This document shows, piece after piece, positions 7,365-19,245 of a stretch of 35,498 nucleotides of DNA (positions are counted from its first letter, which is position 1; each line of letters begins with the position of its first letter). The notes under the pieces were generated by a model. The model searched no databases and had not been told where the DNA came from. It saw only the letters and a program-made list of their open reading frames with translations. The stretch is taken from positions 1 to 35,498 of the forward strand of contig NZ_AAOU01000044.1 in NCBI RefSeq assembly GCF_000153325.1, read 5' to 3'. A program made the translations under genes and the position numbers. Source of the DNA: Photobacterium sp. SKA34. Lineage in GTDB: Bacteria; Pseudomonadota; Gammaproteobacteria; Enterobacterales; Vibrionaceae.

Positions 7365-7691
7365 ATGTACAAATTAACAATAGCGATTTTTGCTGTATTT
7401 ACCTCTCAATTTGCTTATGCGTCATGCACAAAACTAGTACAAAATCATAAATACTTGCTTAAAGAAGGGGTTGAATATTGTTTAGAAATTGAAAATCAGT
7501 ATGCGCTACTAGAAATGGGGAAGGGTACTGATATGACTGAAATTTCTGACAAAGATAAAACAGTTTTTGAAGTTATGTATCCTGAAGAACAATTAATAAT
7601 TCAAGATCAATTTATAGTAACAAGCACATATTCGCCACATCCAGCTCGATACTTCGTATCTATTTTTGTTCTGTTGGCTCAGCAGAAATAA
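7365..7691 (+). CDS. Small exported protein, unknown, possibly frameshifted at its C terminus
   Basis: Starting at ATG 7365 the protein is 108 residues, with a clear signal peptide (MYKLTIAIFAVFTSQFAYA, cut before SCTK). An ATG-less extension to 7317 is open but would spoil the signal. The mature part has two Cys (SCTK, EYCLEI) and mixed beta-type sequence. The end, FVSIFVLLAQQK, looks unnatural: one base later in frame, the same DNA reads LRIYFCSVGSAEITLQSIKK and runs to TAG at 7741. A single-base frameshift near 7655 would explain this. No family is recognised. It lies upstream of another exported protein gene, 176 bases apart. Confidence 0.5.
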   Translation: MYKLTIAIFAVFTSQFAYASCTKLVQNHKYLLKEGVEYCLEIENQYALLEMGKGTDMTEISDKDKTVFEVMYPEEQLIIQDQFIVTSTYSPHPARYFVSIFVLLAQQK

Positions 7692-7867
7692 CTTTACAGA
7701 GTATTAAAAAACTGTGGTGTATGCAGAAAAATCTCACCTAGAATAGGTATTCATTCATATTTTTTACTAAATTAAATTATTTTTGCCAATTTTTTATAAG
7801 AAGAAAATTGAAGCTAAATACACTTGCTTATTATTGATTAAAATAACGATAACGTTTGAGGCACTAA

Positions 7868-9592
7868 ATGAATAAATATGACTTTTTTTCGACGTCTTTG
7901 ACCCTGTTATTCTGTCAAGTTTGTCTAGCAGAAAGCTCTTGGCATGAGAGTAAAAATACACCATCAAACATACAAGATGAAATGGTTAGAGCTCAATTTA
8001 CGATTGCAATTGATAAGACTCCTAGCGCACCAAGTTCTGGAAGTTATGGCATGTTAAAAGATGGGCTTTTTACACACCCGAAGCAAGCACCATCCTCACA
8101 TAGCAGTCACCCATTTAAGGGGCAGTTAGACTATTGGGATCAAAAGAGCTACTCAAAAAATATAAAGGTAGAGGCATATTATCCTATCCAAGTTGAGCCA
8201 TTTCATACATGGCAAAATATTATTGATTTTGATGGGCGTCGCTACTTATATCAATATGTTCGCCGTGACTTAAAGATTTTCGATATCACCGAACCAAAAG
8301 AGGTTAAACTGCTATTAACTAAAGGACATACATGGGGACCTGAGGGTGCAGGGAGTGAAGTGGACCCATTTCCAGAAGGAGACATGATGGGAGCAGCTTC
8401 TGTTGCATGGAGTGAAAAGCGTCAAGCTTATATTATGGTTCAAGCTTACGAAGTGCGCCGTTTTGGGCTTTTAGATAATAAATATAGTCAACCTGACAAA
8501 GTAAATGCGATAAGAAACAGTTTACACCTCAAAGGTTTTAAGGTGTATGAAATGAAAGGTCCGCTACCGAAGGACTGGCAACTTATCGCTGAGCGAACTA
8601 CGGATGTTGAGCATCCTGATGCTCCAATAGGGAAGCAGCAAGGGTCGGGGATACGTGATATTCCAGCTTATTATGGCGATGGAACCATGTATGTGGCGGC
8701 GGCACCGGATAGAAGACACGCTTTAACTGAATATCCAAACGACCTTTACAGTGCAGGTTATCAAGCTTGGGATATGAGTGATCCAGCTAATCCAATCCTT
8801 CTCGATACGTTATCGGTTGATGGTCAGATCGTTGGGAATCTCCAGCATGAAAAAACCTACATTAATAATCCTCGTTCGGGTAATAGAACTTCTTGGATGG
8901 GAGCGAGAATGCCTCTTTTTCTTGCTAAAAAGGATAGTCAGATTGGTTATGCTGCGATGGGAGGTTTAGGCTTTTACGTAGTGGATATCAGCGATCCAAA
9001 ACACATGAAAATCGTTAGCCACCTTGATTTTCCTCCCAGTGTTGCAGGTACTGAGGGAGACTTTATAGATGTGTCGCAAGTGGATGAAACAGGGCTTGTT
9101 TATTATAGTGGCTATCCATTGAATGAGGATTGTTACGAGCCATATAAAAATATTTATATTATTGATGTCTCTACCCCTAAAACGCCAATAATTCAGGGGG
9201 TTATGCCAAGACCAAAACCTCCTAAGGAAGCCCTATTTAGTGATTTTTGCCAGCGCAGAGGCAGCTTTGGTCCTAAAAGAACAGGTGCTTACCATCAACC
9301 AGGCCACTCTCGTAAAGGGATCCTACCGTATAACTTTTATAATGCAGGTTTACAGGTCTTTGATATTTCAGATCCAAAAAAACCAACAATAAACGCTTAT
9401 TTTGTCCCACCTTTTGCACCAGAAAAGGTGGCGGATTACGCTATGGGTAACCTTTCTCACTCAGTGTATGTTGAATATGACAGAAATCTTTTTTGGCTAT
9501 TTACTAACCATGGTTTCTATGTACTATCAAGTCCAATACTGGGGAAACCTAATTTAAATGCACCAGTAAAAGCATGGCCACCAAAGGTCTAA
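7868..9592 (+). CDS. Exported LVIVD-repeat beta-propeller protein
   Basis: A 574-residue protein with a signal peptide (MNKYDFFSTSLTLLFCQVCLA, cleavage before ESS). The body holds repeated blades of the LVIVD type: LKIFDITEPKEVKLL, YQAWDMSDPANPILLDTL, FYVVDISDPKHMKIVSHL, IYIIDVSTPKTPIIQGV and LQVFDISDPKKPTINAYF. Such repeats form surface or periplasmic beta-propellers of unknown biochemical role. A GxxMYVAAAPD block and an HxxxHSVY stretch near the end may bind a ligand, but this is a guess. The ribosome site is weak (TTTGAGGCACTAA before ATG, with GAGG). The 3' end meets the IS91 remnant after about 60 bases, so the gene may have travelled with it. The frame is intact. Confidence 0.75.
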   Translation: MNKYDFFSTSLTLLFCQVCLAESSWHESKNTPSNIQDEMVRAQFTIAIDKTPSAPSSGSYGMLKDGLFTHPKQAPSSHSSHPFKGQLDYWDQKSYSKNIKVEAYYPIQVEPFHTWQNIIDFDGRRYLYQYVRRDLKIFDITEPKEVKLLLTKGHTWGPEGAGSEVDPFPEGDMMGAASVAWSEKRQAYIMVQAYEVRRFGLLDNKYSQPDKVNAIRNSLHLKGFKVYEMKGPLPKDWQLIAERTTDVEHPDAPIGKQQGSGIRDIPAYYGDGTMYVAAAPDRRHALTEYPNDLYSAGYQAWDMSDPANPILLDTLSVDGQIVGNLQHEKTYINNPRSGNRTSWMGARMPLFLAKKDSQIGYAAMGGLGFYVVDISDPKHMKIVSHLDFPPSVAGTEGDFIDVSQVDETGLVYYSGYPLNEDCYEPYKNIYIIDVSTPKTPIIQGVMPRPKPPKEALFSDFCQRRGSFGPKRTGAYHQPGHSRKGILPYNFYNAGLQVFDISDPKKPTINAYFVPPFAPEKVADYAMGNLSHSVYVEYDRNLFWLFTNHGFYVLSSPILGKPNLNAPVKAWPPKV

Positions 9593-9656
9593 ACCGGTGG
9601 TCGCGCCTAGACTAACTATCTACACGCAATCTTCTTGCTGCATTTTTAGAACATAG

Positions 9657-9732
9657 GCTGCCTACGGCAGCAACTAACGACCTGTTAGTTTTACTGTTCA
9701 TAACAGGCATAGACAGGTATCTTCCTGTCTAT
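9657..9732. repeat. Cluster of hairpins at the edge of the IS91-type remnant
   Basis: Three inverted repeats stand in a row: GCTGCC/GGCAGC (9657-9671), CCTGTTA/TAACAGG (9681-9707) and a perfect ATAGACAGG/CCTGTCTAT with a six-base loop (9709-9732). IS91-type elements carry hairpins near their ends, and the last one covers the transposase start codon, where it could hinder translation. Confidence 0.5.
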
Positions 9733-10090
9733 GCACCCAGACAACCACTCAAAGCTCTTTTCAATCGACAGCAGGAATGGCTGACGTTCCTCAACAAACA
9801 TATCGGTCACGTTCGTGAAGCAGTCATTGAGAATGTCACGAAGATGCTCGCCTGCGGCACTGCGGCATTTGGCTCCCGAAAATATACGTGCTCCAATACC
9901 CGCTGCTCCCACATCAAATTCATCAATCAAACCTGTAAGTCCAGGGCTTGCAATAGCTGTGGCACCAAAGCCACAGAGCGCTGGGTGCAAACTCAGCAAT
10001 ATGTCCTTCCCGATTGTGAATGGCAACACATCACCTTCACCATGCCCGACAAGCTGTGGGAGATATTCCGCCATACCCAAAGTCGAGCAC
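9731..10090 (+). pseudogene. IS91-family (Y2) transposase, N-terminal fragment
   Basis: The frame carries the zinc-binding N terminus of IS91-type rolling-circle transposases: QEWLTFLNKHIGHVREAVIE, then KMLACGTAAFGSR, a Cys cluster (TCSNTRCSH, QTCKSRACNSCGTKATERW) and ITFTMPDKLWEIF. ATG at 9731 starts MHP, but the family sequence continues as RQPLKALFNRQ in the next frame, so one base appears to be missing near codon 3. Homology stops after KLWEIF near 10070, long before the two catalytic Tyr residues, and a different gene begins at 10091. The fragment is dead. IS91-type elements can mobilise neighbouring DNA. Confidence 0.8.
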
Positions 10091-10582
10091 ATGGACACAA
10101 TCACCCACGACACGATCATAAAAGCGTATGTTTCCTGTTGGGGAGAATCAATCAGTCAGAAGCGTTATTATCACACTATCAATCTGTTAAAGCTGGCTGA
10201 TTTTATTGTTATCGACGCAGTGTATCTTCAAGACAGCGATATTCTGTCTAATTTAGAGTTAAAGGATGAGGATTTACCGCGTGTTTACTCTAAAGCAGCG
10301 TATAAATCGATAACACAAAAATTTATCAACGTATTCGGATTAGCGAGTGATGAACATGTTATCAAATCAAAGCTCCGTTCAATTGCTCGTCGCGTGAAAA
10401 GAGGGCTGAAAACCCTATGGGTTCGCTTTGAAGCCTTTTCTGATAGTTATGTCTGGAAAAAACGTCAGCGTCCAACTGTTATGCGTACAGATAGTACAAG
10501 AGGCCAGCCTCGTGATCGTTATCCGCAAGGGCGCGTGATAAAACCGTCCGTTTACGGTGGTAACTACACAACAGAGCATTAA
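10091..10582 (+). CDS. Hypothetical protein, 163 residues
   Basis: The frame from ATG 10091 encodes MDTITHDTIIKAYVSCWGES, a helical N-terminal half (KLADFIVIDAVYLQDSDIL) and a strongly basic C-terminal half (IARRVKRGLKTLWVRF, then KKRQRPTVMRTD and a Gly/Tyr-rich tail). The basic part suggests nucleic-acid binding, but I recognise no domain. The ribosome site is weak (GAGC). The frame continues upstream through the IS91 remnant without a stop, which is accidental because the IS91 protein is in a different frame. A short hairpin (10604-10617) follows the stop. Confidence 0.5.
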   Translation: MDTITHDTIIKAYVSCWGESISQKRYYHTINLLKLADFIVIDAVYLQDSDILSNLELKDEDLPRVYSKAAYKSITQKFINVFGLASDEHVIKSKLRSIARRVKRGLKTLWVRFEAFSDSYVWKKRQRPTVMRTDSTRGQPRDRYPQGRVIKPSVYGGNYTTEH

Positions 10583-10994
10583 CACTCATTTCAATTAAAT
10601 ATGCCGCTTGACTGCGGTGTTTTGCGTTTCCCTTCCAATATCTGTGGCGTTAAATGATATGAATTGATGACCAGGACTACCGTATGTTGTTGTGCAGGTC
10701 GTTCAAAATGAACGATATCTGGGAGCGATTCTTGGATGTGTGGATAACTTTGTTTATATATTAATAAAACGATAGTGTGAAAAAAACTTATAAAAAGAAA
10801 TGGGTTCTTTGTCTTTATATTCATAAAGATAGTTGAGTAGATATATAAATATATCTATAGGTTAGAAAAGATAATTAAAAACGAAACGTCCATTTCCTAG
10901 CTAGCGCTAGGGGACGAAATTTGTCGCACTTTGATTCTTCCTTTTGTCATACGACAGGAAAATACAGTGGTATTGTAAGATTGGTGACGTTATT
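10583..10994. other. Gene-free stretch with hairpins and one DnaA box
   Basis: It holds a weak terminator-like hairpin (CCGC/GCGG, 10604-10617, then TGTTTT) after the preceding gene, an exact DnaA-box sequence TGTGGATAA (10739-10747) beside an AT-rich run, and a nested palindrome (CGTCC ... CCTAGC/GCTAGG ... GGACG, 10887-10916). None of these identifies a gene or origin. The IS3 element begins at 10995. Confidence 0.45.
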
Positions 10995-11066
10995 TGTAGT
11001 GGCATAGTGAATTTGGTCACTTAGTTAGAGGTGATATCATCACTTCATACGTTAACAGGTGACACT

Positions 11067-12907
<1,841 letters not shown>

Positions 12908-12908
<1 letters not shown>

Positions 12909-14401
12909 TATTCAGCACCACCCACAGACGAATTCAGGGCTTCACCTAGAATACCTTTAAGTTGATTACGAAGCAGAGAGATCTCTTGCTGCTGCTGTTG
13001 GTAGCTCGCCAGTAACTCTTGTGGGTCGTGGCTTATCACTTCACCTTGATACGGGTTTTTAATATCTAGGTTGAAGTTGCGCTCAATGATGTCGGCGATT
13101 GGCACTTTCCAAGCGTGGTTGTTCTCTACACGACTAGCAAAACCGTCTTCTTCATTGCCCCACCAATCAATCTCTTGTTGGAACTCTTCGAACTTCATTG
13201 GTTTGGTTTTGCTGTAGTTCTTCACGCCTTCAGGGTATGGGTGCTCGTAGAACCATACATCTTTGGTTGGCTTACCTTTGGTGAAGAACAGAATGTTAGT
13301 TTTGATGCCTGTGTATGGGTTAAACACGCCATTAGGTAAACGTACAATGGTGTGCAGGTTACACTCTTCAGTCAGCATTTTTTTGATTTTGGTTTTAACG
13401 CCTTCACCAAACAATGTACCGTCTGGCAGTACTACCCCTGCGCGGCCGCCATTTTGCGTTTCTGAGCCTTCGTCTAACACTTCTATGATCAGCTGTAAGA
13501 ACAAGTCCGCCGTTTCACGAGTTTGCATTTCAGCTGGGAAGTTCTTTTCAATGCCGTCTTCTTCTGTGCCACCAAACGGAGGATTGGTCGCAATCACATT
13601 AATGTTACTGTCCCAGCTTGAAAGTGGCTTATTCAGCGTATTGCCGTGTTTAATTTGCACTGGCACTTCAATGCCGTGCAGCATCATGTTGGTGATACAC
13701 AGTAGGTGTGGCAGCTGTTTCTTTTCGACTCCGTGTATCTGCTTTTGCAGTGTTTGGTGATCCGCTGCTGTTTTCACGTAGTTGTCTTTTACGTGGTCAA
13801 ACGAACACGCTAGGAAGCCGCCTGTACCCGTTGCTGGGTCCATAATCGCTTCGCCTAGCTTAGGGTCTAAGCGGTTTATGATGAAACGTGTAACAGCACG
13901 AGGCGTATAGAACTCACCCGAGTTACCTGCGCTTTGCAGGTCTTTTAAAATTTGCTCGTAGATATCACCAAACAGGTGGCGCTCTGAGGAGTCAGTAAAG
14001 TCAATTTCGTTAAGCTTGTTGATCACTTGGCGCAGCAACGTACCGTTTTTCATGTAGTTGAACGCATCGCTAAATGCTTCTTTAACAACAAAGCCACGGG
14101 GGTTGAGGTCAACCGGTGCGGTTAGGTTTTTCAGTTTGTAGAACAAGTCATCGTTTACGAACTCAAGCAGTGCTTCACCGGTAATGCCTTCGCCATCTTG
14201 CGCCCAATTACGCCATAGATATTGTTCGGGGATTGGTGATTTGTAGTCGTCCAGTTCTAGTTCTAACTCTTCTTCTTGAGCATCAAATACTTTAAGAAAT
14301 AGTAACCAAGACATTTGACCAAGGCGCTGTGCATCGCCGTCAACACCCGCATCTTTGCGCATGATGTCTTGAATGGATTTGATAACTGAACTGATAGACA
14401 T
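12908..14401 (-). CDS. hsdM: Type I restriction-modification methyltransferase HsdM
   Basis: N6-adenine DNA methyltransferase subunit, 497 residues, a normal length. It has the N-terminal helical HsdM domain (RLGQMSWLLFLKVFD), motif I DPATGTGGFL near 188-197 for S-adenosylmethionine binding, and the catalytic NPPFGG at 273-278. SGEFYTPRAVTRFI near 161-174 is also a typical HsdM block. It would work with HsdS, and with HsdR for cutting. In the operon it follows the abi gene by 93 bases and overlaps hsdS by one base. The frame is intact, so the enzyme could be made even though its partners are damaged. Confidence 0.97.
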
Positions 14402-14494
14402 GTTTTTCTACTTTTAAACAACTGAAATTTGTGGCGAATTATAACGTAATCCGCCGTGATATTCAGAGTAATCATGTCTATTTAATGGAATAGA

Positions 14495-15484
14495 TTAAGA
14501 AGGTAGTCCAATTGAAGATTTATGGCAGCCAGGTACTGTAGGTAAGGTGTTAATTAGGGATTCAACTTCTTTCATCCAACATGAGCTTGGGCCTATCTGC
14601 TCAATTAAAAACCACATAGCACGAATAACACCGTATAAGCGAGTCAGTGTATTGTGATTGCCTCGAATATCATCAAATTTTTCATGTGAAGGTAAAGGGA
14701 GCACTTTTGACGATTGCTGATTCCAAATTCGAGTATGGTGGGCACATCGATTACGAAGGATGTTCATTTCCATTAGCCATGCTTGTAATACACCCGTTTC
14801 TCTTTTATCAGAGATCCCTAAACGAGCGCAGATTCTTTGGCGGTATTTATCATTTAACATACCGTAATACTTCGACATGGTTCCAAAATCCCATGCTTCA
14901 ATCACCACCCAAAATGGCATTTCTTTATCGTTACGCTTGTGCCACACAATACAATCTTCACGGCTTCGTTCTATTAAATTACTGTGCTTACTTTGCCACT
15001 CTTCCCACAAACTTGGTTTATGACCTCGCTTTTTTAAAAACTTACCATTGATATATTCAGGGTCTTTCCACGCTAATGGTTCTGGAATGTCGAGTCCGGT
15101 CCCTGCCTCTTTACGCTTACCACGGCCAAGCTCATGGGCAATAACACTACGTACAAAAACTTCTATGCGTTCTAATCCATCGAGCATAGCGATACGGAGT
15201 TTTTTATCTAACAAATAGAGGCTAAATACATCATCAAAACTCGTCTCTGGTAAAAACTCATTAAGACGTTTAGGCCGCTTTAGATGAGGACATTTAATCA
15301 CAGTACCTTGCTCATTTCGCTCTATCTCTCTTGCTGGATACCAAAAACCACTCAAACGATAGTAACCAACTTGAGCCAACTTACGCTTGGCTCGCTCACC
15401 ATCACCGATAATCATCCCTCGTTGGGATAATGTATCAACGAGTTCTTCATAATGTTTAAATTCTTTAGGTGGGATGAGAGCCAT
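14495..15484 (-). CDS. Abi_2 family abortive-infection protein (AbiD/AbiF-like)
   Basis: A 329-residue protein of the Abi_2 family, phage-exclusion toxins with HEPN-type RNase features. The N-terminal block (KLAQVGYYRLSGFWYPAR, then FDDVFSLYLLDKKLRIAMLD and IEVFVRSVIAHELG) is the family signature. Near residue 265 stands LRNRCAHHTRIWN, whose RNRCAH is an R-x4-H motif expected to be catalytic. ATG 15484 is preferred because AAGGA lies five bases upstream. A TTG at 15526 would add 14 residues without a ribosome site. It sits inside the type I R-M operon between hsdR and hsdM, as such defence genes often do, and it is intact. A promoter and a long hairpin precede it. Confidence 0.85.
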   Translation of the reverse strand: MALIPPKEFKHYEELVDTLSQRGMIIGDGERAKRKLAQVGYYRLSGFWYPAREIERNEQGTVIKCPHLKRPKRLNEFLPETSFDDVFSLYLLDKKLRIAMLDGLERIEVFVRSVIAHELGRGKRKEAGTGLDIPEPLAWKDPEYINGKFLKKRGHKPSLWEEWQSKHSNLIERSREDCIVWHKRNDKEMPFWVVIEAWDFGTMSKYYGMLNDKYRQRICARLGISDKRETGVLQAWLMEMNILRNRCAHHTRIWNQQSSKVLPLPSHEKFDDIRGNHNTLTRLYGVIRAMWFLIEQIGPSSCWMKEVESLINTLPTVPGCHKSSIGLPS

Positions 15485-15536
15485 TACAATCCTTAGTTCA
15501 GTGGGCTTTAATTTCTTAGATTCCAAAAACGAGAAC

Positions 15537-15604
15537 GCCCAGCCTTGATTTCAAAGTTATCTCTTAAGATAACTTCAAAAACAGGGGACTGGGCACTATT
15601 GCGA
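15537..15604 (-). ncRNA. Long hairpin RNA upstream of the Abi_2 gene
   Basis: Read on the minus strand, GCCCAG (15594-15589) through GAAGTTATC pairs with GATAACTT through CTGGGC (15542-15537), with loop TTAAGA. I count about 24 pairs with few mismatches, so the stem covers nearly the whole 58 bases. A promoter ends just before it. The hairpin finishes about 53 bases before the abi start. It could be a separate small RNA that controls the toxin, a leader that controls its translation, or an attenuator. No T run follows, so a simple terminator is less likely. Confidence 0.55.
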
Positions 15605-15610
15605 TGAAGT

Positions 15611-15639
15611 ATTATTGATAATCGCGACCTAGTCAACAA
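15611..15639 (-). promoter_or_regulatory. Promoter driving the hairpin RNA and abi
   Basis: On the minus strand TTGTTG (15639-15634) and AATAAT (15616-15611) are exactly 17 bases apart. The predicted start, near 15604, lies about ten bases before the hairpin. This would give abi expression independent of hsdR. Confidence 0.5.
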
Positions 15640-15764
15640 AAGTGATGACAGGAGAACAAAATCAAAATAGAAACACATCCCATAAAACACCACATATCAG
15701 CACCAATAAAAATTCAGGCGCTACATATTGTGTATTTTAGGTATTTAAGTAATTGTGACGTATA

Positions 15765-17987
15765 TTACGCTGATTCGTAAATAGCCATTTCTAAATCGTG
15801 TACCGCCTCAAGGTATTGAGGTTTGCCACCAAAGCCTTTCTTAATGATTTCTAACGGTCTGCCCATTTCATCGAAAGGTTTCACTTTAAGAACGTGGATG
15901 TTTTCAATTTCTTGCACACCTTCATCGGCATACTTATCAAGGAGGTTGTTAAGTACCTGCTGCGCCGTATCACCATATTTAGTGAAGTAGTTACGCTTCT
16001 TCACGTTATCGGCACGCTCTTTACGAGTTAAAGCGGGTTGATCGTAAACAACATGACAAATCATATCGAATGGGTCCATGTCTTTACCCACTTCGTCTTC
16101 TAGGGCTTCCCATAGAATACCGGCTTCGGCTAGCTCATCGATAATGGCTTGCTTTCGATCAGATTCGTTCCAACGTTTGGTGAAGTCATCTAAAGAAGAG
16201 AACTGTTTCACCATGGTTTTTCGGGTGTAGTCTTTAAATGACTCGGTCACAAGCTTACCATCTGAATCGTAATATTGGACACGTTCAGCGAGCGCTTTAA
16301 CTGGAACTCCATTCACATGGAATTTGCGAACTCGATTCTCATCATCCCAATCGTCTGCACTGCCTGTACTTTCAGGGGAGCTTCCTGAACCTTCGCCATT
16401 GGTAGCCTCTGGATCTTGAATTGAATCAGGGTCAATATCTTCATCACCGAATGGGTTACCAGCATCAACAACATCATCAACGCCGTCGATGATGTCATCT
16501 AAATTTTCTTCATCTTCGAACTGCTCTGGGGTAGTGACCTTCACGCGTTCTGGTGTTCCGTCGAAGCGTTCATCAGCAAATAGTTCTGTCGCTTTTTTGA
16601 AATCCAAGATAGTGAACCAAAGCTTGCCATAGCGATCATCAATACGAGTACCACGACCAATGATTTGCTTAAACTTGGTCATAGATTGAATACCTTGATC
16701 AAGCACCACTAGCTTACAGGTTTTCGCATCAACTCCCGTCGTCATTAGCTCTGAGGTCGTGGCAATAACAGGGTACTTTTTCTTAGGATTGATGAAATTG
16801 TCTAGCTGATCTTTGCCAATATCGTCATCGCCCGTAATTTTCATTACGTATTTATCGTTCTTCTTAACCTGTTCTGGGTTCAGGTTTACTAACGCACGGC
16901 GCATACGATCTGCATGATCGATGTCGTTACAGAACACGATGGTTTTGGCCATTGGGTCGGTACGTTTCAGATAGTTAGTAATGGTTTGCGCGACAAGCTC
17001 GGTACGTTCATCAATAACCATAGTGCGATCAAAATCTTTTTGGTTGTAGATTCGATCTTCAATAACTTCGCCATTTTTGTCAGTTTGCCCTTTGGTTGGT
17101 CGCCAACCTTGGACATCCACATCAATGTCGACACGAACCACCTTATAAGGAGCTAAGAAGCCATCCTCAATACCTTCTTTAAGAGAGTAGGTATAAATTG
17201 GGGCGCCAAAGTACTCGATGTTAGAAACTTCATCGGTTTCTTTTGGTGTTGCCGTTAAACCGACTTGAATCGCACTGCTAAAGTATTCAAGAATTTCACG
17301 CCAAGCACTGTCTTCTGAAGCACTACCACGGTGGCACTCGTCAATGATGATTAAGTCAAAGAAATTAGGGTCTACTTGCTTGTAGGCTTTTTGTTCTTCT
17401 TCTGGCCCAGTAAGCGCTTGATAAAGGGCTAGATGCACTTCAAAGGCAGGATCGACTTTGCGGCCTGTAATCTTTGTCATCGCCGTGCCAAACGGTTGAA
17501 AATCATTAGTCTTAGTTTGATCGACAAGAATATTTCTATCCGCTAGGAACAGAATTCGTTTCTTGGCTTTGGCTTTCCAAAGTCGCCAGATAATTTGAAA
17601 TGCGGTGTAGGTTTTACCTGTACCCGTCGCCATGACTAGTAAGGCTCTGTTTTGGCCAGCAGCAACGGCCTCTACTGTTTTGTTGATAGCTTGAAGCTGG
17701 TAGTAACGCGGTGATTTACCGCTGCCATCATCATAGTAATCTTGAGTGATAATTGGCAGATGTTCTTCTTTATACCCTTTCCAAGCACAATATTTTTCCC
17801 ACAACTGCTGAGGGGGCGGGAAATCCTCTAAACGAATTTCCGTTTCTAGTTGAGTTGGGTTGGTAAGGTCTCTAAAAATAAAACCATCACCATTCGAGGC
17901 AAAAACGAACGGTACTTCTAGCAGGCCAGCGTACTCCATACCTTGCTGCATGCCTTTACCAACTTCATGCTTATTGGCTTTTGCCTG
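15765..17987 (-). pseudogene. hsdR: Type I restriction endonuclease subunit HsdR, 5' truncated by IS3
   Basis: The motor and cutting subunit of the type I system. The visible 740 residues begin in the IS edge with [20 protein letters not shown], the tail of the PD-(D/E)xK nuclease domain; everything before it is gone. The helicase follows: Walker [10 protein letters not shown] near residue 110 (counted from the first Met), DECHRG near 205, GLTATPKE, and RGTRIDDR of motif VI. The C-terminal region is charged. ATG 17951 is only the first Met in frame, not a real start. Without the N-terminal catalytic residues the enzyme should not cut DNA. The gene leads the operon on the minus strand, 281 bases ahead of abi. 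Confidence 0.93.
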
Positions 17988-18059
17988 TGTAGTGGCATAG
18001 TGAATTTGGTCACTTAGTTAGAGGTGATATCATCACTTCATACGTTAACAGGTGACACT

Positions 18060-19237
<1,178 letters not shown>

Positions 19238-19245
19238 CCACTACA

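Noticed and set aside
9691..10119. A 142-codon minus-strand frame at the IS91 remnant
   Set aside because: The plus strand carries clear IS91 zinc-binding motifs. The opposite frame is a shadow.
10739..10747. Exact DnaA box, possible replication origin
   Set aside because: One isolated box with no iterons and no replication protein next to it is expected by chance in a window of this size.
13263..13760. A 165-codon plus-strand frame inside hsdM
   Set aside because: It is the complement of a strong, conserved gene and has no ribosome site or known motif.
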